In this document: positions 1-8,665 of the stretch, one piece after another
Position numbering within the stretch: the first letter of the stretch is position 1
How the letters are laid out: every line of letters starts with the position of its first letter
Assembly: GCF_003419895.1 (NCBI RefSeq)
Contig: NZ_QPMM01000011.1
Span: 310,001-374,000 of the forward strand
Source of the DNA: Chitinophaga silvatica
Lineage (GTDB): Bacteria; Bacteroidota; Bacteroidia; Chitinophagales; Chitinophagaceae
Direction of reading: 5' to 3'
Length of the DNA: 64,000 nt
Notes under the pieces: generated by a model
Seen by the model: only the letters and a program-made list of their open reading frames with translations
Database searches by the model: none
Told to the model about the DNA's origin: nothing
Program-made: the position numbers and the translations under genes

Positions 1-2
1 TT

Positions 3-794
3 TGTTTGACAAGTTGTGGTACATCAATAAAGTTGGCTGTACCAGAGGCGTTTAAACAGCAAGCCACTATGCAGCACGTAAGCGGTGCCCGGGGAAATAA
101 AATGTCATTTGCCAATTTTCAGACATCCAGGATTAAAAGAGGTGTTCATATTCTATCGCCAGGGAGAGGAGGAAGAGGATTTTTTCTCGAGAATTTATTT
201 CTGCAAAGGATAGGCATCCAAAAAGAAGAAACAGTCACGAATGAGAAAACAAAGTTTCGATATGAAATAGGGGATGGGCGAAATACAGTCCAGGTCTATG
301 CGCATGAAAGAGAAATTATCAAAAAAATCGGGTACGAATCACAAAATAAGCCTAACATCTTTACAGGTTTTGAAGTCCTGATGGCACATAATTACGTTTT
401 CTCCGCTCTTATCCAGGTAGATACTGCCCAGGAAGCTAAAAACTGGGAAGTCCTCATGACTAATGTATACGATAGAGAAAAAGAACACGATAATAACCCT
501 TTTACCTTTATTAAGCAGACAGATAGCGGTCTGGCTACTAACGGAACAGATACCATTTATATCAACCCACTTAGTTTGAAGAAAACGGAACTATCAAACG
601 GTAAAACCGGGAAACTTCCGTTCAAGCTAATGACAGGATACGAGCTTAGTACCAGTGGAGGTGTTATTGCAATTATTGATATGATTGATAGGAATATTTG
701 GTTCTATAACGAGCTGGATGCTTCCGAGAAATTAAATGTAGGCGCTATTGCCACCGCCATTTTTGCAAGAAAAGTACATGATGTTAAATGGTAG
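3..794 (+). CDS. Putative lipoprotein of unknown function (5' end outside window)
   Basis: The reading frame is open to the left edge, so the gene is truncated at its 5' end. The first visible residues read C-L-T-S-C-G. LTSC is a good lipobox, which suggests that only the signal peptide is missing and that Cys encoded at 15-17 is the lipidated residue. The mature part is about 258 residues, soluble-looking, without a further membrane segment and rich in Lys, Asn and Thr. I recognise no catalytic motif or family. It ends about 50 bp before the conserved part of the next gene, an ECF sigma factor, on the same strand; whether they share a transcript is unclear. Confidence 0.6.
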   Translation, partial: CLTSCGTSIKLAVPEAFKQQATMQHVSGARGNKMSFANFQTSRIKRGVHILSPGRGGRGFFLENLFLQRIGIQKEETVTNEKTKFRYEIGDGRNTVQVYAHEREIIKKIGYESQNKPNIFTGFEVLMAHNYVFSALIQVDTAQEAKNWEVLMTNVYDREKEHDNNPFTFIKQTDSGLATNGTDTIYINPLSLKKTELSNGKTGKLPFKLMTGYELSTSGGVIAIIDMIDRNIWFYNELDASEKLNVGAIATAIFARKVHDVKW

Positions 795-938
795 TTGTAT
801 TGGGGAAATACTATTAATTAGTTGATGGTGTAAAAGCAAGGAATACTGGAACAGGAGTTAAGTAATATAATTATAGCGTGTTGTGACGGCAACAGAAAAG
901 CACAGGAGCAGCTTTACAGGCAGTTCTATGGCTTTGCT

Positions 939-1379
939 ATGAATATTGCTATGCGCTATGCAATCAGCGAACCTGAAGCTGCCGATATCCTTAGCCATGC
1001 CTTCCTGAAAATGTTCCGTAGCATACAGTCTTTCGATTCGTCAAAAGGAAATTTTCACGGATGGCTCAAGAAAATAATCATCAATGAAGCACTCGATATT
1101 ATTAAACAAAGAAGCCGCTTTAGTAGCCTGGAACTCGAAGTTGTTGAGGAACCTTACGTAAATAATACCATCATCGAAAAAACAGATGCAGCAGCAATCC
1201 TGCAATTATTACGACAACTACCTCCGGCTACCCATGCAGTATTCGTACTGTATGCTATAGATGGATTCCCCCATAAAGAAATCGCAAAACAATTGAATAT
1301 TAGTGAAGGAACCAGTAAATGGCATCTGAGTGAAGCAAGAAAAATTCTACAACAGAAAATAACAACGTTAAAAGTATAG
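939..1379 (+). CDS. ECF-type RNA polymerase sigma-70 factor (true start probably upstream)
   Basis: Sigma region 2 is visible as EAADILSHAFLKMFRSIQSF followed by GWLKKIIINEALD. Sigma region 4 carries the helix-turn-helix FPHKEIAKQLNISEGTSKWH near the C-terminus. The ATG at 939 is the only canonical start, but it gives 146 residues and cuts off the start of region 2. The same frame upstream is open back to a stop at 831-833 and encodes sigma-like residues, including GNRKAQEQLYRQFYGFA, with no ATG, GTG or TTG. The real start is therefore probably a rare codon between about 843 and 872. The stop codon overlaps the next gene by one base, so the two are probably co-translated. The product would direct RNA polymerase to a small regulon. 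Confidence 0.82.
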   Translation: MNIAMRYAISEPEAADILSHAFLKMFRSIQSFDSSKGNFHGWLKKIIINEALDIIKQRSRFSSLELEVVEEPYVNNTIIEKTDAAAILQLLRQLPPATHAVFVLYAIDGFPHKEIAKQLNISEGTSKWHLSEARKILQQKITTLKV

Positions 1380-1978
1380 TGAATAATAGCACTCCATATG
1401 ATGAAATAATAGCTTCAAAGCTAGAACAGATACCAATCCCCGACATGGAGGATAGTATCTGGGCGAGCATTGAAAAACAGCTGGATATGGATCTTAATCA
1501 ACCAGCTACCCAAGCTACTCCTCCTTCAAAAGGAAGGAGTGGTTACGGGTACATGGGCCTGATTGCCATAACCGCCGCTATTACATTCTTTGGATGGTAT
1601 TATTTTCATAATACCAACAATACTCCTATAACTCCTACTCCAAATCAAACTATTCCTATAATTTCTAAACCTGCTGAAATTCAAAATAAAACAGATAACA
1701 TAAAGGCTGAAAAGGAAATTTATATTCCTCCCGTAAATAAACAAGAAACTATTAAAACCCTGGATAGCCTCAGGAAAAATGAGATAATAGTTGATTCCAT
1801 ATTTATTAGTACTCCAACACCTGTAAAAATAGATTCTACTCAACAGGGAAAGGTTCCCGATAGAGTATTTAATCTGGATACCATGATCCTGGAACCAAAA
1901 AGAATTAAAGGAATAAAAGGAATCGGCCCGGATGATTACAGAATTTCTGTAAAGAAAGACTCTACAAAATCTCTTTAA
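1379..1978 (+). CDS. Single-pass membrane protein, probable anti-sigma factor
   Basis: It starts at a GTG whose first base is the last base of the sigma factor stop codon. The protein has 199 residues. About 55 cytoplasmic residues include the motif IPIPDMEDSIWASIEKQLD, similar to N-termini of small Bacteroidota proteins paired with ECF sigma factors. One transmembrane segment lies near residues 57-76. A Pro/Thr/Lys-rich periplasmic region follows, ending in a basic tail. Gene order and topology suggest a membrane-anchored partner of the sigma factor. I see no zinc-binding HxxxCxxC motif, so it is not a classical ZAS-type anti-sigma factor. The role is inferred from context. Confidence 0.6.
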   Translation: MNNSTPYDEIIASKLEQIPIPDMEDSIWASIEKQLDMDLNQPATQATPPSKGRSGYGYMGLIAITAAITFFGWYYFHNTNNTPITPTPNQTIPIISKPAEIQNKTDNIKAEKEIYIPPVNKQETIKTLDSLRKNEIIVDSIFISTPTPVKIDSTQQGKVPDRVFNLDTMILEPKRIKGIKGIGPDDYRISVKKDSTKSL

Positions 1979-2135
1979 TTAGTAGCATTAAACAGAGGGA
2001 GAGTACCTAAAATACTGATTTAGGCCTACTTCCTAATACCTCTATAAATCTTTATCCAATCCATTTTCATGTAAAGTTGCCAAATCCGGCATAACTGTCT
2101 TTCCCCAATCCTGGTTATGTAACTTATATAAACAA

Positions 2136-2166
2136 TAAGGGAGCCAACTAAATGTCAGCTCCCTTA
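2136..2166 (-). terminator. Hairpin downstream of RND efflux operon
   Basis: A 9-bp perfect stem, TAAGGGAGC pairing with GCTCCCTTA, encloses 13 nt. It lies 21 bp past the stop codon of the outer-membrane factor gene on the minus strand. The following T-tract is weak (TTGTTTATA), so it may be an imperfect terminator or a 3'-end stabilising hairpin. Confidence 0.5.
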
Positions 2167-2187
2167 GCATTCATTGAATTAATTTTA

Positions 2188-3624
2188 CTATTTCCATCCA
2201 CCTCCAAGGTCTCTGTAAATATTAACTACTGCATTCAGCTGATCCTTCTTCGTTTCTATTAATTCGAGTTTAGAATCCAGCGCATCTCTTTGCGTCATTA
2301 ATACTTCAAAGTAATCGGCTCTTGCAGACATAAATAAATCATTAGCCAGGGTAATCGACTTACTTAATGCATCTACCTGTTTAGATTTCAGATCGTAACT
2401 TTTTCCAAGATTATTAATGTTGGAAAGCTGAGTAGAAACTTCCAGGTACGCATTTAATATGGAGCGCTCATAATTGTAAATTGCCTGTAATTGACGGGCA
2501 TTTGCATTTTTGTACTCTGCTTTGATTGCATTTTTATTGATAAGTGGACCAGCTAAATCTCCAGCTATTGAGTAGAGGAGTGATTCAGGAAATCTGAAAA
2601 GGTAAGATGGCTTAAAGGCCTGAAATCCTACACCCGCTGTAATACCGAAAGAAGGATAAAATTCAGCTCTGGCCACTTTCACATCTAACCTGGCAGCTGA
2701 AAGTTCCAGTTCTGCCTTTTTAATATCTGGTCGGTTAGCCAATAATTGAGATGGAATTCCGGCATTTACCATAGTTGGCAATACCTGCATAAAACTGCTT
2801 TTATCTCTCGGAATTTCCTGAGGGAAGCGTCCTAACAGAAAATTGATTTTATTTTCTGTTTCTTTTATCTGTTGCAGGATATCAAATTCAAGGCTTTGGG
2901 ATTTCAATACCTCTGCCTGAAACTTTTGTACTGCCAGTTCTGTTGCCCGAGTCGCTTCTTTTTGAATCTTTACTATTTCAAGCGCATTGTTTTGCAGCTC
3001 GATAGTCTGCTTTACAATCACTAATTGATTATCTAATGCCAGCAATTCATAATAGGAATTGGCTACTTCAGCAATCAGATTAGTTATTACAAAGTTCTTG
3101 CCCTCAACGGTTGCCAGATATCTGGTCACTGCTGCCTTTTTAGAGTTGCGAAGCTTTTTCCAGATGTCAACTTCCCAGTTTGCAAAAGCCGCTACAGTAA
3201 AGTCGCTGAGCGCGTCTGGTACTTCTTTTCCAGGTGTAATGTCAGTAGACGCGTCACCGGCCCCCTGGCTGGTATAGCGTCCAACTTTCTCTAATCCGGC
3301 GCCAACACGGGCTCCTACTGATGGTAGGAGCGCCGCGTGTTTCGACTTAATATCATTTCTGGCGATTTCAATTTCCTGTAAGGTGATCTGTAATTCCTGA
3401 TTATTTTTTAATGCGGTATCAATCAGATTAACCAAATCTTTATCCGCAAAATACTCCCGCCATTTTATTGATGCTATATTGGTGGTATCTTGTTGCTGGT
3501 CGTAAGTTCCCGGAACCGATTTGTTTTCTTCCCGGGTTGCAAGTTTTGGAATATTACAGCCTGCGGCTACTGCCACACAAAAACTTAATAGTCCAACGCC
3601 CTTATATATACTTCGTTTATGCAT
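2188..3624 (-). CDS. RND efflux outer-membrane factor, TolC/NodT-type lipoprotein
   Basis: This 478-residue protein has a signal peptide with lipobox VAAGC (Cys near residue 23), so it is predicted to be lipid-anchored in the outer membrane. Two repeated outer-membrane-efflux domains follow, with the long helical stretches typical of the TolC coiled-coil barrel. NRPDIKKAELELSAARLDVK in the second half is the usual signature of the OprM/NodT branch. It would form the exit duct for substrates delivered by the RND pump. It is the last gene of a three-gene minus-strand operon, four bases after the permease gene. The assignment is strong; the substrate is unknown. Confidence 0.93.
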   Translation of the reverse strand: MHKRSIYKGVGLLSFCVAVAAGCNIPKLATREENKSVPGTYDQQQDTTNIASIKWREYFADKDLVNLIDTALKNNQELQITLQEIEIARNDIKSKHAALLPSVGARVGAGLEKVGRYTSQGAGDASTDITPGKEVPDALSDFTVAAFANWEVDIWKKLRNSKKAAVTRYLATVEGKNFVITNLIAEVANSYYELLALDNQLVIVKQTIELQNNALEIVKIQKEATRATELAVQKFQAEVLKSQSLEFDILQQIKETENKINFLLGRFPQEIPRDKSSFMQVLPTMVNAGIPSQLLANRPDIKKAELELSAARLDVKVARAEFYPSFGITAGVGFQAFKPSYLFRFPESLLYSIAGDLAGPLINKNAIKAEYKNANARQLQAIYNYERSILNAYLEVSTQLSNINNLGKSYDLKSKQVDALSKSITLANDLFMSARADYFEVLMTQRDALDSKLELIETKKDQLNAVVNIYRDLGGGWK

Positions 3625-3628
3625 TGGT

Positions 3629-6600
3629 TCAGTTTCTTTGAAGTTCGAGTTCTTCTGTTAACGGATTTTCTTCTTCGTCTTTAACGAACTTGCGTTTTGA
3701 GGCAATCGTACCAAAGATGTAGTACAAACCGGGAATAATTATTACTCCGAATACTGTTCCGAAGAGCATACCTCCGGCAGCTGCTGTACCAATGGTCCGG
3801 TTACCAATTTTACCCGGTCCGGTTGCTATTACCAATGGAATCAAACCGGCGATGAAGGCAAATGATGTCATCAGAATTGGGCGGAAACGTACTTTAGCCC
3901 CTTCCATGGCCGCTTTGATGACTGTATATCCCATCTCATGCTTTTGGATGGCAAATTCTACGATCAATACAGCATTCTTACCCAACAGACCAATCAACAT
4001 TACCATCGCTACCTGGGCATAAATATTGTTTTCCAATCCTAATAATTTCAATAACAGAAATGCTCCGAAAATACCTGCCGGTAAGGAAAGGATTACTGAA
4101 AGCGGCAAAATAAAGCTCTCATACTGAGCAGCCAGGATCAGGTAAACAAACCCAAGACATATCAGGAAAATATAGATGGCCTGGTTACCCTGCGCTACTT
4201 CATCTTTGGAGATACCTGCCCAGTCGATCCCAAACCCTCTTGGTAATGATTTCTTAGCTACTTCGTTTATTACATTAATAGCTTCACCACTACTGTATCC
4301 AGGGGCAGACGAGCCACTGATCTCAACAGCATTATACATATTATGCCTGGTGATCTCGGAAAGTCCATATACTTTTTCCATTTTCATAAAAGCCGAAAAA
4401 GGCACCATTTCACCTTTGTCATTTTTTGCATATAGCTTAAGTATATCCTCGGGTAAGGCTCTGTATTGTGGAGATGCCTGAATGATCACTTTATACTGAC
4501 GGTCGAATTTGATGAAACTAATCTCGTAATTACTACCAATTAATGTAGATAGAGTATTCATTGCATTGTCGATGGTGATCCCTTTCTGTTGCGCTATGTC
4601 ATTATCTACCCGCAACATATATTGTGGGAAGCTGGCGCTATAAAAACTAAATACCGATGAAAGTTCCTTACGTTTCGAAAGTTCTTTCACAAACTCGTTA
4701 CTTACGGTTTCCATCTTTTTATAATCACCTGATCCGCCTTTATCCAACAGACGTAGTTCAAAACCGCCGGCAGCTCCATATCCCGGAACCGCAGGAGGTT
4801 GAAAGAACTCGATATTCGCCCCGCTGATATCCTTGGATTTTTCTTCCAATTCTTTAATGATCTCCTGTACAGAATGTTTTCTGTCTTCCCAACTTTTTAG
4901 GTTGATCAAACATGTTCCGGAGTTGGAACCCGTACCTTCAGTCAGGATTTCATAGCCTGCCAGAGCTGAAACCGACTGTATTCCTTCAATGCCTTCAGCA
5001 ATCTTCTGAAGTTTTTCCGCCACTTCGTTTGTGCGCTCCAGTGAAGAACCCGGAGGAGTCTGAATGATGGCATAGAACATACCCTGGTCTTCATTTGGAA
5101 TGAAACCTGCCGGTACAGTTTTATTTAAAATGAATGTACCAACGCAAAAGGCCGCCAGTATCCCGAATGTTACAATTCGTCTGTTAATAATTATTCCAAG
5201 TAACCGCTGATATCTTCCAGACATCCTGTTGAAGCTATTATTGAAGCCATCCAGGAACTTATCTACCGGTGTTTTCTTCTTCGCCTTACCATGATTGTTT
5301 TTCAGGATCATCGCACAGAGGGCAGGAGTAAGGGTCAGTGCTACTATACCGGAAAGGATGATGGCAGTTGCCATAGTAATAGAAAACTGTCTGTAGAAGA
5401 TTCCTACCGGACCCGACATAAATGCAACAGGAATAAATACTGCTGCCATTAGGAAGGTAATGGCAATGATAGCCCCGGCAATTTCCTTCATCGCTTTTTT
5501 GGTTGCCTTTAATGGAGAAAGATGCTCTGTTTCCATCTTGGCGTGAACCGCCTCAATTACAACGATCGCATCATCTACCACCACCCCGATGGCTAATACA
5601 AGAGCAAAGAGGGTAATAAGGTTTAATGTAATGCCAAAAAACTGCATGAATACAAACGTACCAATTAATGATACAGGTACCGCCATGGCAGGAATTAAGG
5701 TCGAACGCCAGTCACCCAGAAACAGGAAAACTACCAGGCCCACCAGGATAAATGCTTCTACCAGTGTATGTATCACTTTTTCAATAGAGGCATCCAGGAA
5801 CTTGGATACGTCGTAACTGATTTCATAATCCATTCCCTTAGGAAATGAATTAGCCTTGATTTCAGCAAGTTTGGCTTTTACATTTGCAATAACCTGACTG
5901 GCATTGCTTCCGTAGGATTGTTTTAAAACAATGGCTGCCGACGGTCTGCCGTTCAGGTTAGAGTAAATATCATACATAGAGCTACCAAACTCTATTTCTG
6001 CAACATCTTTTAATCTGAGAATCTCCCCGTTGTTGCTGGCCTTCAGAACTATATTTTCATATTGTTCCTTTGTGGTAAAACGCCCAGGGTATTTCAATAC
6101 ATATTCGAACGATTGAGATCTTTTACCAGAACTTTCCCCGGTTTTACCTGGGGAAGCCTCCAGACTTTGTTCATCAAGGGCTTTCATTACCTCATCTGCA
6201 GAGATCTTATAGGCAAGCATTCTATCTGGTTTTAACCAGATACGCATAGCATACTCACGGTTTCCGAGGATGTCGGCGAATCCGACTCCATCTACCCGTT
6301 TTAATTCAGATAGGAGATTGATATCTGCAAAGTTGAACAGAAATTTTTGGTCGGCATTAGGATCTGTACTGTATAAATTAATATACATCAACATATTGGA
6401 TTCCTCACGTGTGATCTTCACACCTTCACGCACAACCAGCGGTGGTAGCTTATTTACTACTGAGGCTACACGATTTTGAACGTTAAGTGAAGCCTGATTA
6501 GGGTCGGTACCCAGATTAAATACTACCTGTAAAGCTGCTTCACCATCGTTTCCTGCATTGGAAGCGATATATTTCATTCCAGGTACTCCATTGATCGCTC

Positions 6601-6799
6601 TTTCAAGTGGAATAATTACAGATTTAATCATCAATTCACCGTTCGCCCCTGGATATTCTGCCACCACATTTACTTTAGGTGGAGAAATTGAGGGAAATTG
6701 TGTTACCGGTAATTGGGTAATAGCAAGTGCTCCCAAAAACACAATGATAAGTGATATTACTATAGAGAGAACCGGCCGTTGTATAAACTTGTTAAGCAT
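3629..6799 (-). CDS. RND multidrug efflux permease, HAE1 (AcrB-like) family
   Basis: The 1056-residue length is normal for the family. It begins MLNKFIQRPVLSIVISLIIV, the standard cytoplasmic start plus TM1. TM4 carries the proton-relay pair in GVVVDDAIVVIEAV. The second half has MLIGLLGKNAVLIVEFA and the final TM GGMLFGTVFGVIIIPGLYY. Two large periplasmic loops lie between TM1/2 and TM7/8. It is an inner-membrane drug/proton antiporter forming a trimeric tripartite pump with the adaptor and outer-membrane factor encoded beside it. The adaptor gene ends 24 bp upstream and the outer-membrane gene follows by 4 bp. No adjacent repressor gene is visible. Confidence 0.96.
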   Translation of the reverse strand: MLNKFIQRPVLSIVISLIIVFLGALAITQLPVTQFPSISPPKVNVVAEYPGANGELMIKSVIIPLERAINGVPGMKYIASNAGNDGEAALQVVFNLGTDPNQASLNVQNRVASVVNKLPPLVVREGVKITREESNMLMYINLYSTDPNADQKFLFNFADINLLSELKRVDGVGFADILGNREYAMRIWLKPDRMLAYKISADEVMKALDEQSLEASPGKTGESSGKRSQSFEYVLKYPGRFTTKEQYENIVLKASNNGEILRLKDVAEIEFGSSMYDIYSNLNGRPSAAIVLKQSYGSNASQVIANVKAKLAEIKANSFPKGMDYEISYDVSKFLDASIEKVIHTLVEAFILVGLVVFLFLGDWRSTLIPAMAVPVSLIGTFVFMQFFGITLNLITLFALVLAIGVVVDDAIVVIEAVHAKMETEHLSPLKATKKAMKEIAGAIIAITFLMAAVFIPVAFMSGPVGIFYRQFSITMATAIILSGIVALTLTPALCAMILKNNHGKAKKKTPVDKFLDGFNNSFNRMSGRYQRLLGIIINRRIVTFGILAAFCVGTFILNKTVPAGFIPNEDQGMFYAIIQTPPGSSLERTNEVAEKLQKIAEGIEGIQSVSALAGYEILTEGTGSNSGTCLINLKSWEDRKHSVQEIIKELEEKSKDISGANIEFFQPPAVPGYGAAGGFELRLLDKGGSGDYKKMETVSNEFVKELSKRKELSSVFSFYSASFPQYMLRVDNDIAQQKGITIDNAMNTLSTLIGSNYEISFIKFDRQYKVIIQASPQYRALPEDILKLYAKNDKGEMVPFSAFMKMEKVYGLSEITRHNMYNAVEISGSSAPGYSSGEAINVINEVAKKSLPRGFGIDWAGISKDEVAQGNQAIYIFLICLGFVYLILAAQYESFILPLSVILSLPAGIFGAFLLLKLLGLENNIYAQVAMVMLIGLLGKNAVLIVEFAIQKHEMGYTVIKAAMEGAKVRFRPILMTSFAFIAGLIPLVIATGPGKIGNRTIGTAAAGGMLFGTVFGVIIIPGLYYIFGTIASKRKFVKDEEENPLTEELELQRN

Positions 6800-6823
6800 T
6801 GATCTAGCAATTGATTGGATCTA

Positions 6824-7906
6824 TTATTCCGCTTTTAATCTCAGACTGGAAATAACTTCCTGTGGTTTCACAAAGTCATAGGCTATTTTATCATCATCCT
6901 TAACTTTCTGCACTCCCTCAAGGAGAATTTTATCTTCTGCTGTTATTCCTTTTTCTATGATATATAAATCTGGTAACTCTCCACGAACTGTAATGAGTTT
7001 AGACTTAACTACATTGTTTTTGTCCAAAACAAAAACATACTTTTTGTCCTGGATTTCGTAAGTAGCTTTCTGAGGAATGATTAATGCATCTTTAAGTGGC
7101 ATTGTCATTAACACTTTACCTGTCTCGCCATTTTTTAACAGCTTATCGGGGTTGGGGAATCTGGCCCTGAACGCGATATTTCCGGTCTCATTATCGAATT
7201 CACTTTCAATGGTTTCTACCTGTCCCTGATAGGATAAAGGTTGGTTATTGGCCAGTAACAGGGTTACCTTACTGTCGCCTCTGGATTTTACATTGGTTTG
7301 GTACTCCAGGTATTCGGGTTCAGAAACATTGAAGTAAACAAACATTTGTGAATTATCCGAAAGGCTGGTTAGCAGTTCTCCTTCATCCAGCAGGCTCCCC
7401 AGCTTTTTAGGAATGCGGTCTATAATTCCATCAAATGGGGCTCTGATTTCGGTAAACGACAGATGTAATTTAGCCATGGCAATTTCGGCTTTTGCCTGAT
7501 CCAATTTGGCCTGTGCCATTGCCAGTTCATTTTTGGAAACCACATTTTTGTCTACCAGCAATTTGGTGTTTTGTACCTCTATTTCAGCGGTCCTGGCTTC
7601 TGCTTCTGCTTTAACTAATTCGGCCTGGTACATATTGGGCATCATTTTAAATAATACCTGTCCGGCTTTTACAAATTGGCCTTCATCAACGTAGATGTTT
7701 TGCAGATAGCCTCTTTCCTGGGCACGTATTTCAATGTTCCTGACCGAGCGAATCTGCGAAACATAATCTTTGGTAAAGGAAGTATCCATTACTAATGGGC
7801 TGGTAACTGTATACTTACTGGCTTCTTCTTTTTCTTCTTGTTTAGGTTTGCAGCTGATATGGCATAAGAATGCGCACAAACCTGTGAACATGATGATTCT
7901 CTTCAT
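6824..7906 (-). CDS. RND efflux periplasmic adaptor (membrane fusion protein), lipoprotein
   Basis: I place the start at the ATG ending at 7906, because it directly precedes a lipoprotein signal peptide (MKRIIMFTGLCAFLCHISC, Cys19). The upstream in-frame ATG at 7993 adds 29 residues unlike a signal. The 360-residue mature-type chain shows the usual order: N-terminal beta-barrel and lipoyl half (EIRAQERGYLQNIYVDEGQF), alpha-helical hairpin, second lipoyl half (LSFTEIRAPFDGIIDRI), then barrel and membrane-proximal domains. It links the HAE1 permease to the outer-membrane factor. It is the first gene of the RND operon. Confidence 0.93.
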   Translation of the reverse strand: MKRIIMFTGLCAFLCHISCKPKQEEKEEASKYTVTSPLVMDTSFTKDYVSQIRSVRNIEIRAQERGYLQNIYVDEGQFVKAGQVLFKMMPNMYQAELVKAEAEARTAEIEVQNTKLLVDKNVVSKNELAMAQAKLDQAKAEIAMAKLHLSFTEIRAPFDGIIDRIPKKLGSLLDEGELLTSLSDNSQMFVYFNVSEPEYLEYQTNVKSRGDSKVTLLLANNQPLSYQGQVETIESEFDNETGNIAFRARFPNPDKLLKNGETGKVLMTMPLKDALIIPQKATYEIQDKKYVFVLDKNNVVKSKLITVRGELPDLYIIEKGITAEDKILLEGVQKVKDDDKIAYDFVKPQEVISSLRLKAE

Positions 7907-8062
7907 GATATTAAATAATAAACGATAGGATGTTTGTAGGCAGAGTGTGGTCTGGTAGATGTCAGGCTTGTAAACTTCGCACAGGAAGTACAATAAGTAT
8001 GGTTGGCATACTCTAGGGGCATGTATTTAACACGCCTTTTGACAACTAATTGTAGTTTTAAA

Positions 8063-8455
8063 TCAAATTCTTAATGCTCCCTGTAGCAAATACTTATAAA
8101 ATATTTGTCCGGAAAAGGTGGGTGGAGATTTAAAATACCTGTGTTGGTAATTTAAATGAACAAGATTAGTTATTAAGTTTTGGCGATTTGCCAGTAATTT
8201 ATATTTGAGGGAAAAACAACTAGTTGGGTCTTCATCTTCAACATTATCACTTACCATGAAATCTGCCTCCAGATCCTCACTTACATCCCTGATCTGTGCA
8301 TCTTCTGTGGTTTCTTCAATGACAGCAGGAGTATTAGCTGCTATAAAAGGTATCTGAGAATAATTATCGTTGCCGCCAAACGTCCGTCCAGTAGTATTTT
8401 GATCCCCTTTAGAAAAGAGAATTAAAAAATATACTAAAAAAGTTATCCCTCTCAT
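8063..8455 (-). CDS. Small secreted protein of a conserved Bacteroidota type, unknown function
   Basis: The ATG ending at 8455 gives 130 residues starting MRGITFLVYFLILFSKG, a short hydrophobic signal-like segment. Upstream in-frame starts add 45 residues lacking such logic. The centre is acidic (VSDNVEDEDP), followed by FSLKYKLLANRQ, an aromatic/basic segment and a C-terminus ending LLQGALRI. From memory, small Bacteroidota proteins with a D-V-E-D-D acidic motif, K-Y-K-L-L and a terminal R-I share this layout, but I cannot name a family. The gene lies upstream of and parallel to the RND operon, about 155 bp away. Confidence 0.55.
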   Translation of the reverse strand: MRGITFLVYFLILFSKGDQNTTGRTFGGNDNYSQIPFIAANTPAVIEETTEDAQIRDVSEDLEADFMVSDNVEDEDPTSCFSLKYKLLANRQNLITNLVHLNYQHRYFKSPPTFSGQIFYKYLLQGALRI

Positions 8456-8665
8456 TTGGGCACCAAAACTAATAAAAGTTGGAGCCCGGAAAAAGAGTGA
8501 ATTGTAAAAACAAATTAGATTTTGAATTCTACCTATTCGCATTTGAAAGCGGTTCCTTTCCGAAGGAAGGCGCAAAGATATGAAGGACAAACAATTTTTC
8601 TAATCTTATTTTAATCATTAACAATCATTTATCATTATAAATATTTTTCCGTTCTTTTGAATTAA

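Noticed and set aside
5589-5816. Plus-strand frames inside the RND permease gene
   Set aside because: They are antisense shadows of a strongly conserved gene, with no protein features of their own.
7907-7993. Longer start for the RND adaptor
   Set aside because: The extra 29 residues precede the lipoprotein signal peptide and would block its function.
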